DNA of 11,938 nucleotides from Clostridia bacterium. Lineage in GTDB: Bacteria; Bacillota; Clostridia; Saccharofermentanales; UBA5734. A model generated the notes under the pieces. That model had not been told where the DNA came from. It worked only from the letters and a program-made list of their open reading frames with translations, and made no database searches. Position numbers and translations under genes: made by a program. The DNA lies in assembly GCA_018056585.1 (NCBI GenBank), contig JAGPFK010000013.1:1-11938 (forward strand). The letters run 5' to 3'. Positions within the stretch are counted from its first letter, which is position 1; every line of letters begins with the position of its first letter. Shown in pieces: positions 1 to 7,154 of the stretch.

Positions 1-304
1 CGGCTGTCCCTGCGTAATAGCTCGGAGCCCAGGGGGTTCCCCTCCCTGTTTTTTGCGCAAGCTCGGGAAACATCATGAATGTTCGCCTGGCGGACCAGCC
101 TTTTAACACCTTCATTATCTCGGCAGATGAGTATTTGGGCGGTACGGAAACAAACAAATGAACATGATCCGGCATGACTTCCAGCGCAATGATTTTCCAT
201 TTGGCTATGTCTCCCGTCAGAATCTTGCGTCTGTATTTTGGTATCCACACCATGTGATAGTTCATCGAATACGTTGCATATCGCGATGCTTTATATTCGC
301 TCAT
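1..304 (-). CDS. tnpA: IS200/IS605-family TnpA (Y1 HUH transposase), partial and probably defective
   Basis: The minus-strand frame opens with ATG at 304-302 and stays open past the left edge, giving 101 complete codons. It reads like IS200/IS605 TnpA: a start block with YSMNYHMVWIPKYRRKIL (residues 12-29), then PDHVHLFVSVPPKYS, whose HVH (H47-H49) is the metal-binding HUH motif, then LKGWSARRTF and SYYAGTAG. TnpA is a small dimeric enzyme that cuts and rejoins single-stranded element ends through one tyrosine. That tyrosine normally lies after SYYxGTAG, so it is outside the window. Between KYRRKIL and DHVH there are only 16 residues, whereas the IS200 and ISHp608 proteins as I recall them have about 30. 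Most of the first helix seems to be missing in frame (near base 200), so I expect an inactive or decaying copy. I see no strong ribosome site before the ATG. Family assignment is firm; the defect is inferred. Confidence 0.85.
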   Translation of the reverse strand, partial: MSEYKASRYATYSMNYHMVWIPKYRRKILTGDIAKWKIIALEVMPDHVHLFVSVPPKYSSAEIMKVLKGWSARRTFMMFPELAQKTGRGTPWAPSYYAGTA

Positions 305-439
305 GTTTATATGATAGCGCAAATCAACAACCATGCACATATATTCTCTTTGCGTGCATTTTCCTCCCACGGAATGACATCCCGAAGGTTTCCCGCGCTT
401 TACCTATAAATGAAAAAAAACCAGGCTAGAAGAAAATCT
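305..439. other. Probable left end of the IS200/IS605-like element (non-coding)
   Basis: This stretch separates the TnpA start from the promoter of the next operon. No credible gene is visible; short open frames on the plus strand have no ribosome site or recognisable protein. It holds an inverted repeat, ATGCAC at 333-338 and GTGCAT at 354-359 (15-base loop). On the minus strand there is a small GGGAT-GTC-ATTCC hairpin at about 373-385. IS200/IS605 ends carry short subterminal hairpins read by TnpA, so either could be the left-end hairpin. The exact element boundary cannot be fixed without an intact copy or an empty site. Confidence 0.3.
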
Positions 440-469
440 TTGGCATCTCATCCTCCATTCCAGTATAAT
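440..469 (+). promoter_or_regulatory. Sigma-A-type promoter of the ABC exporter operon
   Basis: TTGGCA at 440-445 and a perfect TATAAT at 464-469 are separated by 18 bases. Transcription would begin near 476, leaving a leader of roughly 18 bases before the ATG at 494. That is enough for the strong ribosome site GGAGG at 481-485. The promoter lies just outside the apparent end of the IS200-like element, so the operon does not need transcription from the element. Confidence 0.7.
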
Positions 470-493
470 GACTCATATCAGGAGGAAAGACAC

Positions 494-1192
494 ATGTTAG
501 AAGTCAATCAGGTCAGCAAAGCCTATGGAAAGCTCGTGGCCAACAAGGATGTGAGTTTGTCTGTCAAGCCCGGACAAATCGCTCTCCTGCTCGGCCCAAA
601 CGGCGCCGGTAAATCGACGCTGCTCAAATGCATCGCCGGTCTTTTACGCTTTGAAGGAGACATTTTCATCTGTGGTCAAAAGAATAAATCTGTGGAAGCG
701 AAGCGACAGCTGGGCTACATACCGGAGACGCCAGCCCTTTATGATTTGCTGACCATATCAGAACACCTTGAATTCATCCGCCGGGCTTACCGTGTCGAAA
801 CAAATGGTTATGATCAGGTCCTGATGGAACGATTTGAGCTGTGGGATAAACGGCTGAAGTTGGGCAAAGAGCTGTCTAAAGGCATGCAGCAAAAGCTTTC
901 GATTTGCTGTGCGCTGCTGCCCCGACCCAAAGTTGTCATTTTCGACGAACCCATGGTTGGTCTTGATCCACATGCCATTAAAGAGCTGAAAAACATTTTT
1001 CTCGAGCTGGCTGCAGACGGGGCCGCCCTTCTGATCAGCACACATATGCTGGACAGCGTTGAAGATTACTGGGATGTTGCATACATCATGACCAAAGGCT
1101 CTTTCGTTGCAACGAGAACCAGTCAGGAAGAAAAAAGTCATGCCCAGTCTCTTGAAGACTTATATTTTCAGATTACGGAGCATCTATCATGA
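494..1192 (+). CDS. ABC exporter ATP-binding protein
   Basis: This 232-residue protein is a single nucleotide-binding domain that would power the membrane partner encoded next. Walker A is GPNGAGKST (34-42), the signature is LSKGMQQ (127-133), Walker B with catalytic glutamate is VVIFDEP (147-153), and the switch histidine is H184 in STH. The Q-loop position reads YIPETP, with glutamate at 78 in place of glutamine, which is common in ABC-2-type exporters such as the EcsA group. I chose ATG 494 because GGAGG sits 8 bases upstream. The frame is open back to an ATG at 410, but the stretch between is promoter and leader. The stop overlaps the next start (ATGA at 1189-1192), so the two are probably translationally coupled. 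Substrate is unknown. Confidence 0.93.
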   Translation: MLEVNQVSKAYGKLVANKDVSLSVKPGQIALLLGPNGAGKSTLLKCIAGLLRFEGDIFICGQKNKSVEAKRQLGYIPETPALYDLLTISEHLEFIRRAYRVETNGYDQVLMERFELWDKRLKLGKELSKGMQQKLSICCALLPRPKVVIFDEPMVGLDPHAIKELKNIFLELAADGAALLISTHMLDSVEDYWDVAYIMTKGSFVATRTSQEEKSHAQSLEDLYFQITEHLS

Positions 1193-2763
1193 AGTCTCTG
1201 CTGTATCTTCTTCTGATGCGGTTGAAAAACCAACTCCTGTCGCTTATCAAAAGCCCTGGGAAGCTTCTCTATACGCTTTTTATCCTGGCAATGCTCATCT
1301 TCGCTTCTCTGGCAGGCGGGAAGCAAGCCACCAACCCCTCCGAACTGCGAGATATCAGAGAATTGTTAGCAGGTTTGTTTGCGCTTTATTTGTTGATGTT
1401 CGTTCTGACGGCTAAGCGCGGTTTTGATGCTGGGGCCACATTGTTCAGCCAGGCTGATGTCAATCTGATTTTCACAGCCCCGATCAAACCGCAGACCGTT
1501 CTTTTCTTTGGCCTTATTCAGCAAATGGGCACTTCTCTCATGCTTGGCTTTTTTATTTTGTTCCAATACACCTGGCTTCATCAGATGTACGGTCTGTCCA
1601 TGCCAATCCTTTGTTTGATTATTTTAGGGTACGCTGTGACAGTCTTTTTGGCACAGCTGACAGCCATGGTCCTTTACTGTCTCATCAGCTCGGATGAGAA
1701 GCGATCTGTGCCGCTGAAAATACTCTTCTATGGATTGCTTATTTTATACGGCTTCTGGGTTCTATCCGGACTGCTGCCTGATCCTTCGCTTTTACCAGGC
1801 AGTCTGGTCGCTTTGGGCAACCACTGGGTGACGCATTTGTTCCCGGTCGCTGGATGGGTCAGCGCTATTCTTGCAGGGGCGATAACCGATTCCTCTTTTA
1901 TGATTTTAGAAGGCAGCCTGTTATGCCTGATTTATTTTGGTCTGCTTGTCTGCCTCGTGATCTTCACGCATGCTGACTACTATGAAGACGTTCTGCAAAC
2001 AGCAGAGTCGAACTATTCTGCCATTACAGCAAAAAAAGAGGGCCGCTCCACAGAAGCTGCCCCCAAACGAGTCCGATTAGGCAGGGTCGGGCTTGAAGGC
2101 GGCGCTGGCGCCTCCGCCTTCTATTACAAGCATAAAATTGAAAACCGGCGCAGTCGTATTTTTATTCTGAACGGACAATCGCTTTTTTTCATCGTTCTTG
2201 TCATCATTTCTTCATTTTTCATGAAAGATGCCGGCATTTGGGGTATTTTTGGTTTCAGTACGTATATACAGATCATAAATATCTCGACAAACCGCCTGTC
2301 TAGAGAACTGACCAAGCCCTACATTTATTTGGTTCCTGAGCCTTCCATGAAGAAATTGCTGTATTGCCTGAAGGAAAGTGTTTCCGGAACGGTCCTGGAA
2401 GCCATTCTGCTCTATATTCCCATCAGCCTGATTTTTCATCTCAGCTTTCCCGAGCTGCTCTGCTTCATTTTTGCACGGATCACATTTGCTTTTCTGTTTA
2501 TGGCCGGCAACATCATGGTCCAACGCGTGTTTGGAGCAAGTTCGATCAAAGCTTTGATTTTCTTCTTTTATTTTTTCTCTTTGATGGTCATGGCGCTGCC
2601 TGGCATTTTACTGGCCATTTTCGTAACCCTTCAAGGCATCCAGCTGATTTCGCTGACTGTGACGGCACTTTTGGCCATGTCCTTTGCGAACATTCCGGTG
2701 GCTTTGCTTGTCTTTTACTTGTGCCGCAACATGCTTCAATACGCTGAGCTGAGCAATCGCTGA
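1189..2763 (+). CDS. Putative ABC exporter membrane protein (PF16962-like)
   Basis: This 524-residue protein is rich in hydrophobic segments. Several membrane helices lie in the N-terminal half, for example around residues 28-46 and 63-80. A more polar linker follows (about 270-315, with the run KKEGRSTEAAPKRVRLGR), then a second hydrophobic half. The motif ADVNLIFTAPIKPQTVL after the second helix is typical, in my recollection, of the Bacillota 'putative ABC exporter' permeases, where a soluble ATPase gene precedes one large permease gene. Here the ATPase overlaps by four bases, so the two should form one inner-membrane complex. The exported molecule is not apparent, as no peptide precursor or resistance gene lies nearby. 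The stop codon directly abuts the stop of the convergent reductase gene. Confidence 0.85.
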   Translation: MKSLLYLLLMRLKNQLLSLIKSPGKLLYTLFILAMLIFASLAGGKQATNPSELRDIRELLAGLFALYLLMFVLTAKRGFDAGATLFSQADVNLIFTAPIKPQTVLFFGLIQQMGTSLMLGFFILFQYTWLHQMYGLSMPILCLIILGYAVTVFLAQLTAMVLYCLISSDEKRSVPLKILFYGLLILYGFWVLSGLLPDPSLLPGSLVALGNHWVTHLFPVAGWVSAILAGAITDSSFMILEGSLLCLIYFGLLVCLVIFTHADYYEDVLQTAESNYSAITAKKEGRSTEAAPKRVRLGRVGLEGGAGASAFYYKHKIENRRSRIFILNGQSLFFIVLVIISSFFMKDAGIWGIFGFSTYIQIINISTNRLSRELTKPYIYLVPEPSMKKLLYCLKESVSGTVLEAILLYIPISLIFHLSFPELLCFIFARITFAFLFMAGNIMVQRVFGASSIKALIFFFYFFSLMVMALPGILLAIFVTLQGIQLISLTVTALLAMSFANIPVALLVFYLCRNMLQYAELSNR

Positions 2764-3615
2764 TCAGAAAGTAATCTGATCCGGATCAGAAGCTGTTCCA
2801 CAGCAGCCCTTAAGGTTTGAGATCGCACACACATCTTCAGGGGACAGCTCAAAATCAAACAGATCGGCATTTTCACGGATTCGTTCCGGCGTTGTTGATT
2901 TGGGCAAAGGAAGGAAACCCATCTGCAGGCTCCAGCGCAGGCAGATCTGGGCGATTGTTTTGTTGTACTTCTCAGCCATGGCTTTTAATTCCGGAACAGA
3001 AAAAACCTTTCCGGTCCCTAAGGGGCTGTAAGCTTCCAAAAGGATATTCTTTTCCCGGCAATAAGAAACGGTTTCATCCTGTGTGTCACCCGGGCACAGC
3101 CGGATCTGATTCACCATGGGCGCAACGGTGGCCGTCTGAAGCAATGCGTCGATATGATGCGGCCGGAAATTGCTGATGCCAATGGCCCGGATCCGGCCTG
3201 AACGGTATAATTCCTCAAATGCTTTCCAGGATTCGGCATTGGCCTCCTGCCAGTTGTTTCTGTAACGAATCGGGTTGGGCCAGTGAATGAGGTATAGATC
3301 CAGATAAGAGAAACCAAGATTATTCAGGCTTCGCTCAAAAGCGGCCATTGTTTCTTGATATCCCCGGTCCAGATTGCTCAGTTTGCTGGTCACAAAGATC
3401 TCTTCCCTGGGCAAGCCGCTGTCCCGGATCGCTTTCCCGACACTTTCTTCATTTCCATAGGCAGCAGCCGTGTCAACATGGCGGTAGCCGACATCAAGGG
3501 CTATCCTCACCGATTGGTAAGCCAACGGTCCGTTTTCAATTTGCCAGGTCCCAAAACCCACACAAGGGATGGGAACCCCATTACACAGCTGATAAGTACT
3601 CTTCAGAGATTGCAT
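2764..3615 (-). CDS. Aldo/keto reductase
   Basis: This 283-residue cytosolic NAD(P)H-dependent aldehyde/ketone reductase has the family's normal length. The full catalytic tetrad is visible: D48 and Y53 in HVDTAAAYGNE, K78 in VTSKL and H111 in LIHWP. Cofactor-binding elements are GISNF (146-150), AYSPLG and the C-terminal PLPKSTTPERIREN phosphate-binding region. One deviation is NQIRLCPG (169-176), where most relatives have NQxExHP. The start is ATG 3615, preceded on the minus strand by AAGGAGG about 8 bases away. It follows the MATE gene by 35 bases on the same strand and is probably cotranscribed with it. The substrate cannot be predicted from sequence. Confidence 0.93.
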   Translation of the reverse strand: MQSLKSTYQLCNGVPIPCVGFGTWQIENGPLAYQSVRIALDVGYRHVDTAAAYGNEESVGKAIRDSGLPREEIFVTSKLSNLDRGYQETMAAFERSLNNLGFSYLDLYLIHWPNPIRYRNNWQEANAESWKAFEELYRSGRIRAIGISNFRPHHIDALLQTATVAPMVNQIRLCPGDTQDETVSYCREKNILLEAYSPLGTGKVFSVPELKAMAEKYNKTIAQICLRWSLQMGFLPLPKSTTPERIRENADLFDFELSPEDVCAISNLKGCCGTASDPDQITF

Positions 3616-3650
3616 ATCTTTGACCTCCTTGTTTCAATTGGATTGCCTGA

Positions 3651-5057
3651 TTAAACAGCTGAATCAGTCATTGGCCCGAGAATACTCTTTTGGCGCCAAT
3701 GACCCCGCCGGTACCAGCCATACGTCAATGCGGCGCCTAAAAGCCAGCTCGCCAAAAGTGAAAAATATAAAGCATCCGGCGACCCATTCGGCCAGGTGCT
3801 GGACCGTGTCAGATAAGCCAACCCATAGGCAAGCGGAACGCGGAAAACCACCGTTGTAAATATAGAGATCCACATAGAAGGCAATGTGTCCCCGGCCCCG
3901 CGCATGATACCTCCGAAGATCTGCGTAATGGACATGGCGATGTATCCGACAGATAAAATCCTGATTTGTCGTTGACCCAAAGCAATGATTTCAGGTGTAT
4001 CCGTGAAGAGGCGAATCAGCTGACCGCCAAAAATAAGCAGCAGAATGGTCAGACAAGTCGAAACCGTGAGACCCAGACGCACCGCGGCACGGGTTCCCTC
4101 ATCCACGCGGTCCATCCGGCGGGCCCCTATGTTCTGTCCGACATAGGTTGTGACAGCCATTCCAAACGTAAAATTAGGCATCATCGCAAAGCCATCAATG
4201 CGCATGACAGCGGTAGTGGTTGTGATCACCTGATAACCCATCGAATTGGTCAACGCCTGTACGATGACCATGGCCAGAGAGAAAATAACCTGGGTAATCC
4301 CGGCCGGCATACCAATCCGCAGCAATCTTAAGGTCAGATCCCGGCTTGGCTTTAGTGTTTGCCAGGAAAGCGTCACGACATCCTTCATATGCAACAGCCG
4401 AATGATACACAAAACAGAGGACACAAGCTGTGAAAAGATGGTCGCCCACGCTGCGCCGGCCACACCCCAACGGAGAACAGCAACAAACACCAGATCCAAA
4501 ACCGTATTCAGGGCTGTTGTAATCAGCAGGAAGATCAAAGGTGTAATGGAATCCCCCAAGCCGCGCAGAATACCAGAAATGATGTTATAGAAGCCAAACC
4601 CGAGGATTCCGATAAAGATGATGCGGATGTAGTCATAAGACATATCAAATATCTCAGTTGGTGTGTCTAAAAGGGTCAGAATCGGATGCGCCAGGGAGAG
4701 CGCAACAACCATGATGCCTAAAGAAGACAAAAACACCAAAGACAATGCATTGCCGATCGTTTGGTCCAGCAGTTTCCATTCACGGGCGCCGTAAGATTGA
4801 GAAACCAGGATCCCCGCACCGGTTGAAATCGCGACAAAAAGTACCAGCAGCAAATTAATAACAGGCATGGTCGCGCCCACGGCCGCCAGGGCTGTATCGC
4901 CAACATATCGGCCAACAACAATAGAGTCGACTGTGCTGTAAAGCTGCTGCGCCAGATTCCCAATCAAAAGCGGTATGGAAAATTTAAGCAGATTAGCCAT
5001 CGGAGACCCGACTGTCATGTCTTGTGCTCCGAACAAGCGGTTGAGATCTTTTAGCAT
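3651..5057 (-). CDS. MATE-family multidrug/cation efflux transporter
   Basis: This 468-residue protein has the length and hydrophobic pattern of a 12-helix MATE antiporter of the Bacillota type. Diagnostic stretches are FSIPLLIGNLAQQLYSTVDS with VVGRYVG near the N-terminus, ISTGAGILVSQSYGA after the second helix, and the equivalent second-half stretch TYVGQNIGARRMDRV, with GGIMRGAGDTLPS near helix 10. Such proteins export cationic drugs or metabolites using Na+ or H+ gradients. I chose ATG 5057, where GGGAG lies 8 bases upstream. An in-frame ATG at 5090 has no ribosome site and falls at or before the predicted transcription start. The gene leads a probable operon with the downstream aldo/keto reductase. 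Confidence 0.92.
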   Translation of the reverse strand: MLKDLNRLFGAQDMTVGSPMANLLKFSIPLLIGNLAQQLYSTVDSIVVGRYVGDTALAAVGATMPVINLLLVLFVAISTGAGILVSQSYGAREWKLLDQTIGNALSLVFLSSLGIMVVALSLAHPILTLLDTPTEIFDMSYDYIRIIFIGILGFGFYNIISGILRGLGDSITPLIFLLITTALNTVLDLVFVAVLRWGVAGAAWATIFSQLVSSVLCIIRLLHMKDVVTLSWQTLKPSRDLTLRLLRIGMPAGITQVIFSLAMVIVQALTNSMGYQVITTTTAVMRIDGFAMMPNFTFGMAVTTYVGQNIGARRMDRVDEGTRAAVRLGLTVSTCLTILLLIFGGQLIRLFTDTPEIIALGQRQIRILSVGYIAMSITQIFGGIMRGAGDTLPSMWISIFTTVVFRVPLAYGLAYLTRSSTWPNGSPDALYFSLLASWLLGAALTYGWYRRGHWRQKSILGPMTDSAV

Positions 5058-5093
5058 GGTTATACTCCCACTATTTTCATTCTTATGCAAACC

Positions 5094-5122
5094 ATGATAA
5101 ATGAAAGTGATTCATCTGACAA
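5094..5122 (-). promoter_or_regulatory. Promoter of the MATE-reductase operon
   Basis: On the minus strand, TTGTCA (5122-5117) and TATCAT (5099-5094) are separated by exactly 17 bases, close to the sigma-A consensus. Transcription would start near 5087, which excludes the upstream in-frame ATG at 5090 and supports translation from 5057. It lies in the 214-base divergent region shared with the oxidoreductase at 5272. I see no clear operator palindrome there. Confidence 0.65.
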
Positions 5123-5271
5123 CTGGTTTCTCTTTTCATGTGACAAAAGTAAAGAGAGATGGGGTCTTGATAAAAGTCGTTTTGTCCATATTCACAACGC
5201 ATTTTTGTCTTGCTTTTATTGCTCAATCATGGTAAACATTGGATTTGAGAATAAAAAAAGGAGCGCTTGCC

Positions 5272-6324
5272 ATGATTCGTGCCGGTATTTTAGGTTTTGG
5301 TTATATGGGGTCCGTCCATGCCAGGAAAATTTCTCAGATGGATGGGATGATGGTTATTTCGGTTCATGATATCGATCCTGAAAAAAAGGCTGTTGCGGAG
5401 GAGCAGGGCTTTACGTTCTATGAGGATCGTGCTGCCTTTCTGGCGCAGCCGGATCTCGATGTGGTGATCATTGCCACACCCAACCCATTTCACCGGGATT
5501 ATTCAATCGAGGCTTTGGAAGCCGGCAAGCATGTCATCTGTGAAAAACCGGTTACGCTGAATACAGCTGAATTGGATGACATCATTGCCGTTGCCAAAGA
5601 AACCGGGAAGATCTTTACGGTTCACCAGAATCGTCGTTGGGACGTCGATTATCTGACTCTGAAACGCGTTTTTGAGGATCGGACGTTGGGAAAACCGGTT
5701 TCTGTTGAATCGCGTGTGCTTGGAGAACGCGGTATCGTCTTTGGTTGGCGTGCAGACCCGGCCTATGGCGGCGGGATGCTCTATGATTGGGGTGTTCATC
5801 AGATTGATCAGATTCTGGAGCTTTTCCCCGAGCGAAAGGTCACACGTGTTTTCGCGCAGCTCTGGTCAGTCCATACACCAGAAGTGGATGACTATTTTAA
5901 ATTGACATTGGTTTTTGATGATTTCACTTCGGCACACATCGAGTGTGGCGTTTTCGCGCTCGAAAAATTACCGCGATGGTTTGTTTATGGTGATACCGGC
6001 ACGCTCAGGATCGATGACTTTTCCGCAAAAAGCGGCCGGATTTCTAAAATAAACAACCAATATGCCATTGAAGTTTCAGAAGGTATCGATCCTGTTGTCG
6101 GGTCAAGCCGGACCATGGCTCCGCTGCGTCCCGAGCAGATTCAGCGGATGCCGCTCCCGCACGTACCCGACGCCTCAAAAGAGTTTTATAATAATTTCAT
6201 TTTGTCTTGTCAGGATCCGTCCAAATTGGCGGTGAAACCTGAAGAAGTCCGGCGGACCATGCAGGTTGTCGACGCCGCGTTTTGTTCCGCACGAAACCGC
6301 CAATCTATCGATGTTCTGATTTAG
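5272..6324 (+). CDS. Gfo/Idh/MocA-family oxidoreductase
   Basis: This 350-residue protein begins with the NAD(P)-binding Rossmann motif GILGFGYMGSVHA (residues 5-17, GxGxxG). VVIIATPNPFH follows, then the family hallmark CEKP (90-93) with catalytic lysine K92, and the C-terminal domain motif GGGMLYDWGVHQIDQ, whose H176 is the usual active-site histidine. Members oxidise or reduce sugars, inositols or related polyols. The substrate class is not evident here, as no sugar transporter or kinase is adjacent. ATG 5272 is chosen because AAGGAG sits 9 bases upstream; an earlier ATG at 5239 would include the ribosome site in the protein. It is transcribed divergently from the MATE gene. A possible but weak promoter (TTGCTT, 17 bases, TAAACA) lies around 5210-5240. 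No terminator is clear after the stop. Confidence 0.92.
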   Translation: MIRAGILGFGYMGSVHARKISQMDGMMVISVHDIDPEKKAVAEEQGFTFYEDRAAFLAQPDLDVVIIATPNPFHRDYSIEALEAGKHVICEKPVTLNTAELDDIIAVAKETGKIFTVHQNRRWDVDYLTLKRVFEDRTLGKPVSVESRVLGERGIVFGWRADPAYGGGMLYDWGVHQIDQILELFPERKVTRVFAQLWSVHTPEVDDYFKLTLVFDDFTSAHIECGVFALEKLPRWFVYGDTGTLRIDDFSAKSGRISKINNQYAIEVSEGIDPVVGSSRTMAPLRPEQIQRMPLPHVPDASKEFYNNFILSCQDPSKLAVKPEEVRRTMQVVDAAFCSARNRQSIDVLI

Positions 6325-6826
6325 CACGTTTGTTTCTGTTGCCCTTCTTTCATCACAGCGTGCCGACTGCTCATTGGTACAAATGGCTTACGGACCCTGC
6401 CTTTCAACTCCGATGCGTATCTGGCCACGGTGTTCATCGGGTGGTCGAGCAATTCTGAAATTTTAAGCCTGACTTCTCACGGGGAAATGAAAATGGCTTT
6501 AAGCCACATGATCTACATACCCGACCCGGGATACCATCAGAGACATGAAGATAAGCATGATTTTTAATAAACCTTTGTCTATACAAAAATTTTTTCTGTC
6601 ATGTTCCCCTGAAGATCTCATCCTGAAGATGTTAAACAGAATTTCAGTCTGGCATGAATGATATGATATAATTGCCATGGAAACAAAATCAGATACGCGT
6701 TCGTTCAGTTTTGACGCTGCTGATAGAGTCTGTGATAGGGTCAAGTGACTCCATCCTGGCCATATTGGAAGAAGGAGATCTTTTGGTCTGTCTTTTCCCC
6801 GCAGTACAGGTGAAGGTTTTAGAGCA
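6325..6826. other. Intergenic region, 502 bases, with a possible coding remnant
   Basis: No convincing intact gene is seen. On the minus strand, bases 6476-6321 read as about 51 codons containing KISELLDHPMNTVARYASEL, which resembles either a helix-turn-helix or the end of a tyrosine recombinase. It has no good start and is bounded by a stop upstream. An AT-rich stem TTTGT/ACAAA (6574-6587) followed by a run of T could be a weak terminator. The rest is promoter and leader for the XRE gene. In the plus strand a frame ending at 6830 overlaps the XRE ATG and may be a small upstream frame. Confidence 0.4.
6664..6672 (+). promoter_or_regulatory. Extended -10 promoter of the XRE-M18 operon
   Basis: TG at 6664-6665, one base, then a perfect TATAAT at 6667-6672 makes an extended -10 element. 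The -35 region is poor (TTCAGT at 6643-6648 with an 18-base spacer). Transcription would begin near 6679, leaving a leader of about 148 bases to ATG 6827 or 232 bases to ATG 6911. The length leaves room for regulation, but I recognise no riboswitch in it. Confidence 0.55.
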
Positions 6827-7138
6827 ATGAGGCAAAAGGAGGGGGAGCCACCGCTCATCGCCGGAAGGCAGTGGGTTTTTATGCAATTTTATGAAGGGAT
6901 TGAAGGGCCTATGGAAGAGCCGATTTATGAATGCATCCGTGTAACAAAAGAAATGGGACTTCGCTTGCGCCAAGCCAGAGAAAACAAGGGGTTGACACAA
7001 AAGCAGCTGGCCGATCTGGTCAATGCTTCTCAATCACAGATCGATGCTTATGAGCACGGAGGCCTGAACATTGCAGTAGACCGGCTTTTTGAACTTTCTC
7101 GCATTCTGGATGTGCCTATGACTGATTTTTTTGACTGA
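6827..7138 (+). CDS. Small XRE-family (HTH_3) DNA-binding regulator
   Basis: The C-terminal part of this small protein is a Cro/C1-type helix-turn-helix domain: LRLRQARENKGLTQKQLADLVNASQSQIDAYEHG, ending with LFELSRILDVPMTDFFD. This is the standard single-domain XRE layout. The start is uncertain. ATG 6827 (103 residues) has only a distant AGGTGAAGG upstream, and its first 28 residues do not look conserved. ATG 6911 (75 residues, MEEPIYECIRV) better fits the domain, with AAGGG close by. The stop is 16 bases before the aminopeptidase start, so the two are probably cotranscribed and the protein may control this operon. Which genes it binds is not visible from sequence. Confidence 0.8.
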   Translation: MRQKEGEPPLIAGRQWVFMQFYEGIEGPMEEPIYECIRVTKEMGLRLRQARENKGLTQKQLADLVNASQSQIDAYEHGGLNIAVDRLFELSRILDVPMTDFFD

Positions 7139-7154
7139 GCACCGGAGGTCGTAT

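Noticed and set aside
5058..5090. Extended N-terminus for the MATE protein from ATG 5090
   Set aside because: There is no ribosome site there and the predicted promoter would start transcription at about the same base.
6574..6600. TTTGT/ACAAA stem followed by T-rich DNA as terminator of the oxidoreductase gene
   Set aside because: The stem has only five A/T-rich pairs and lies 250 bases past the stop, too weak to call.
6499..6858. 119-codon minus-strand frame across the XRE promoter region
   Set aside because: No recognisable protein and no supporting ribosome site, and it runs against the extended -10 promoter and the start of the XRE gene.
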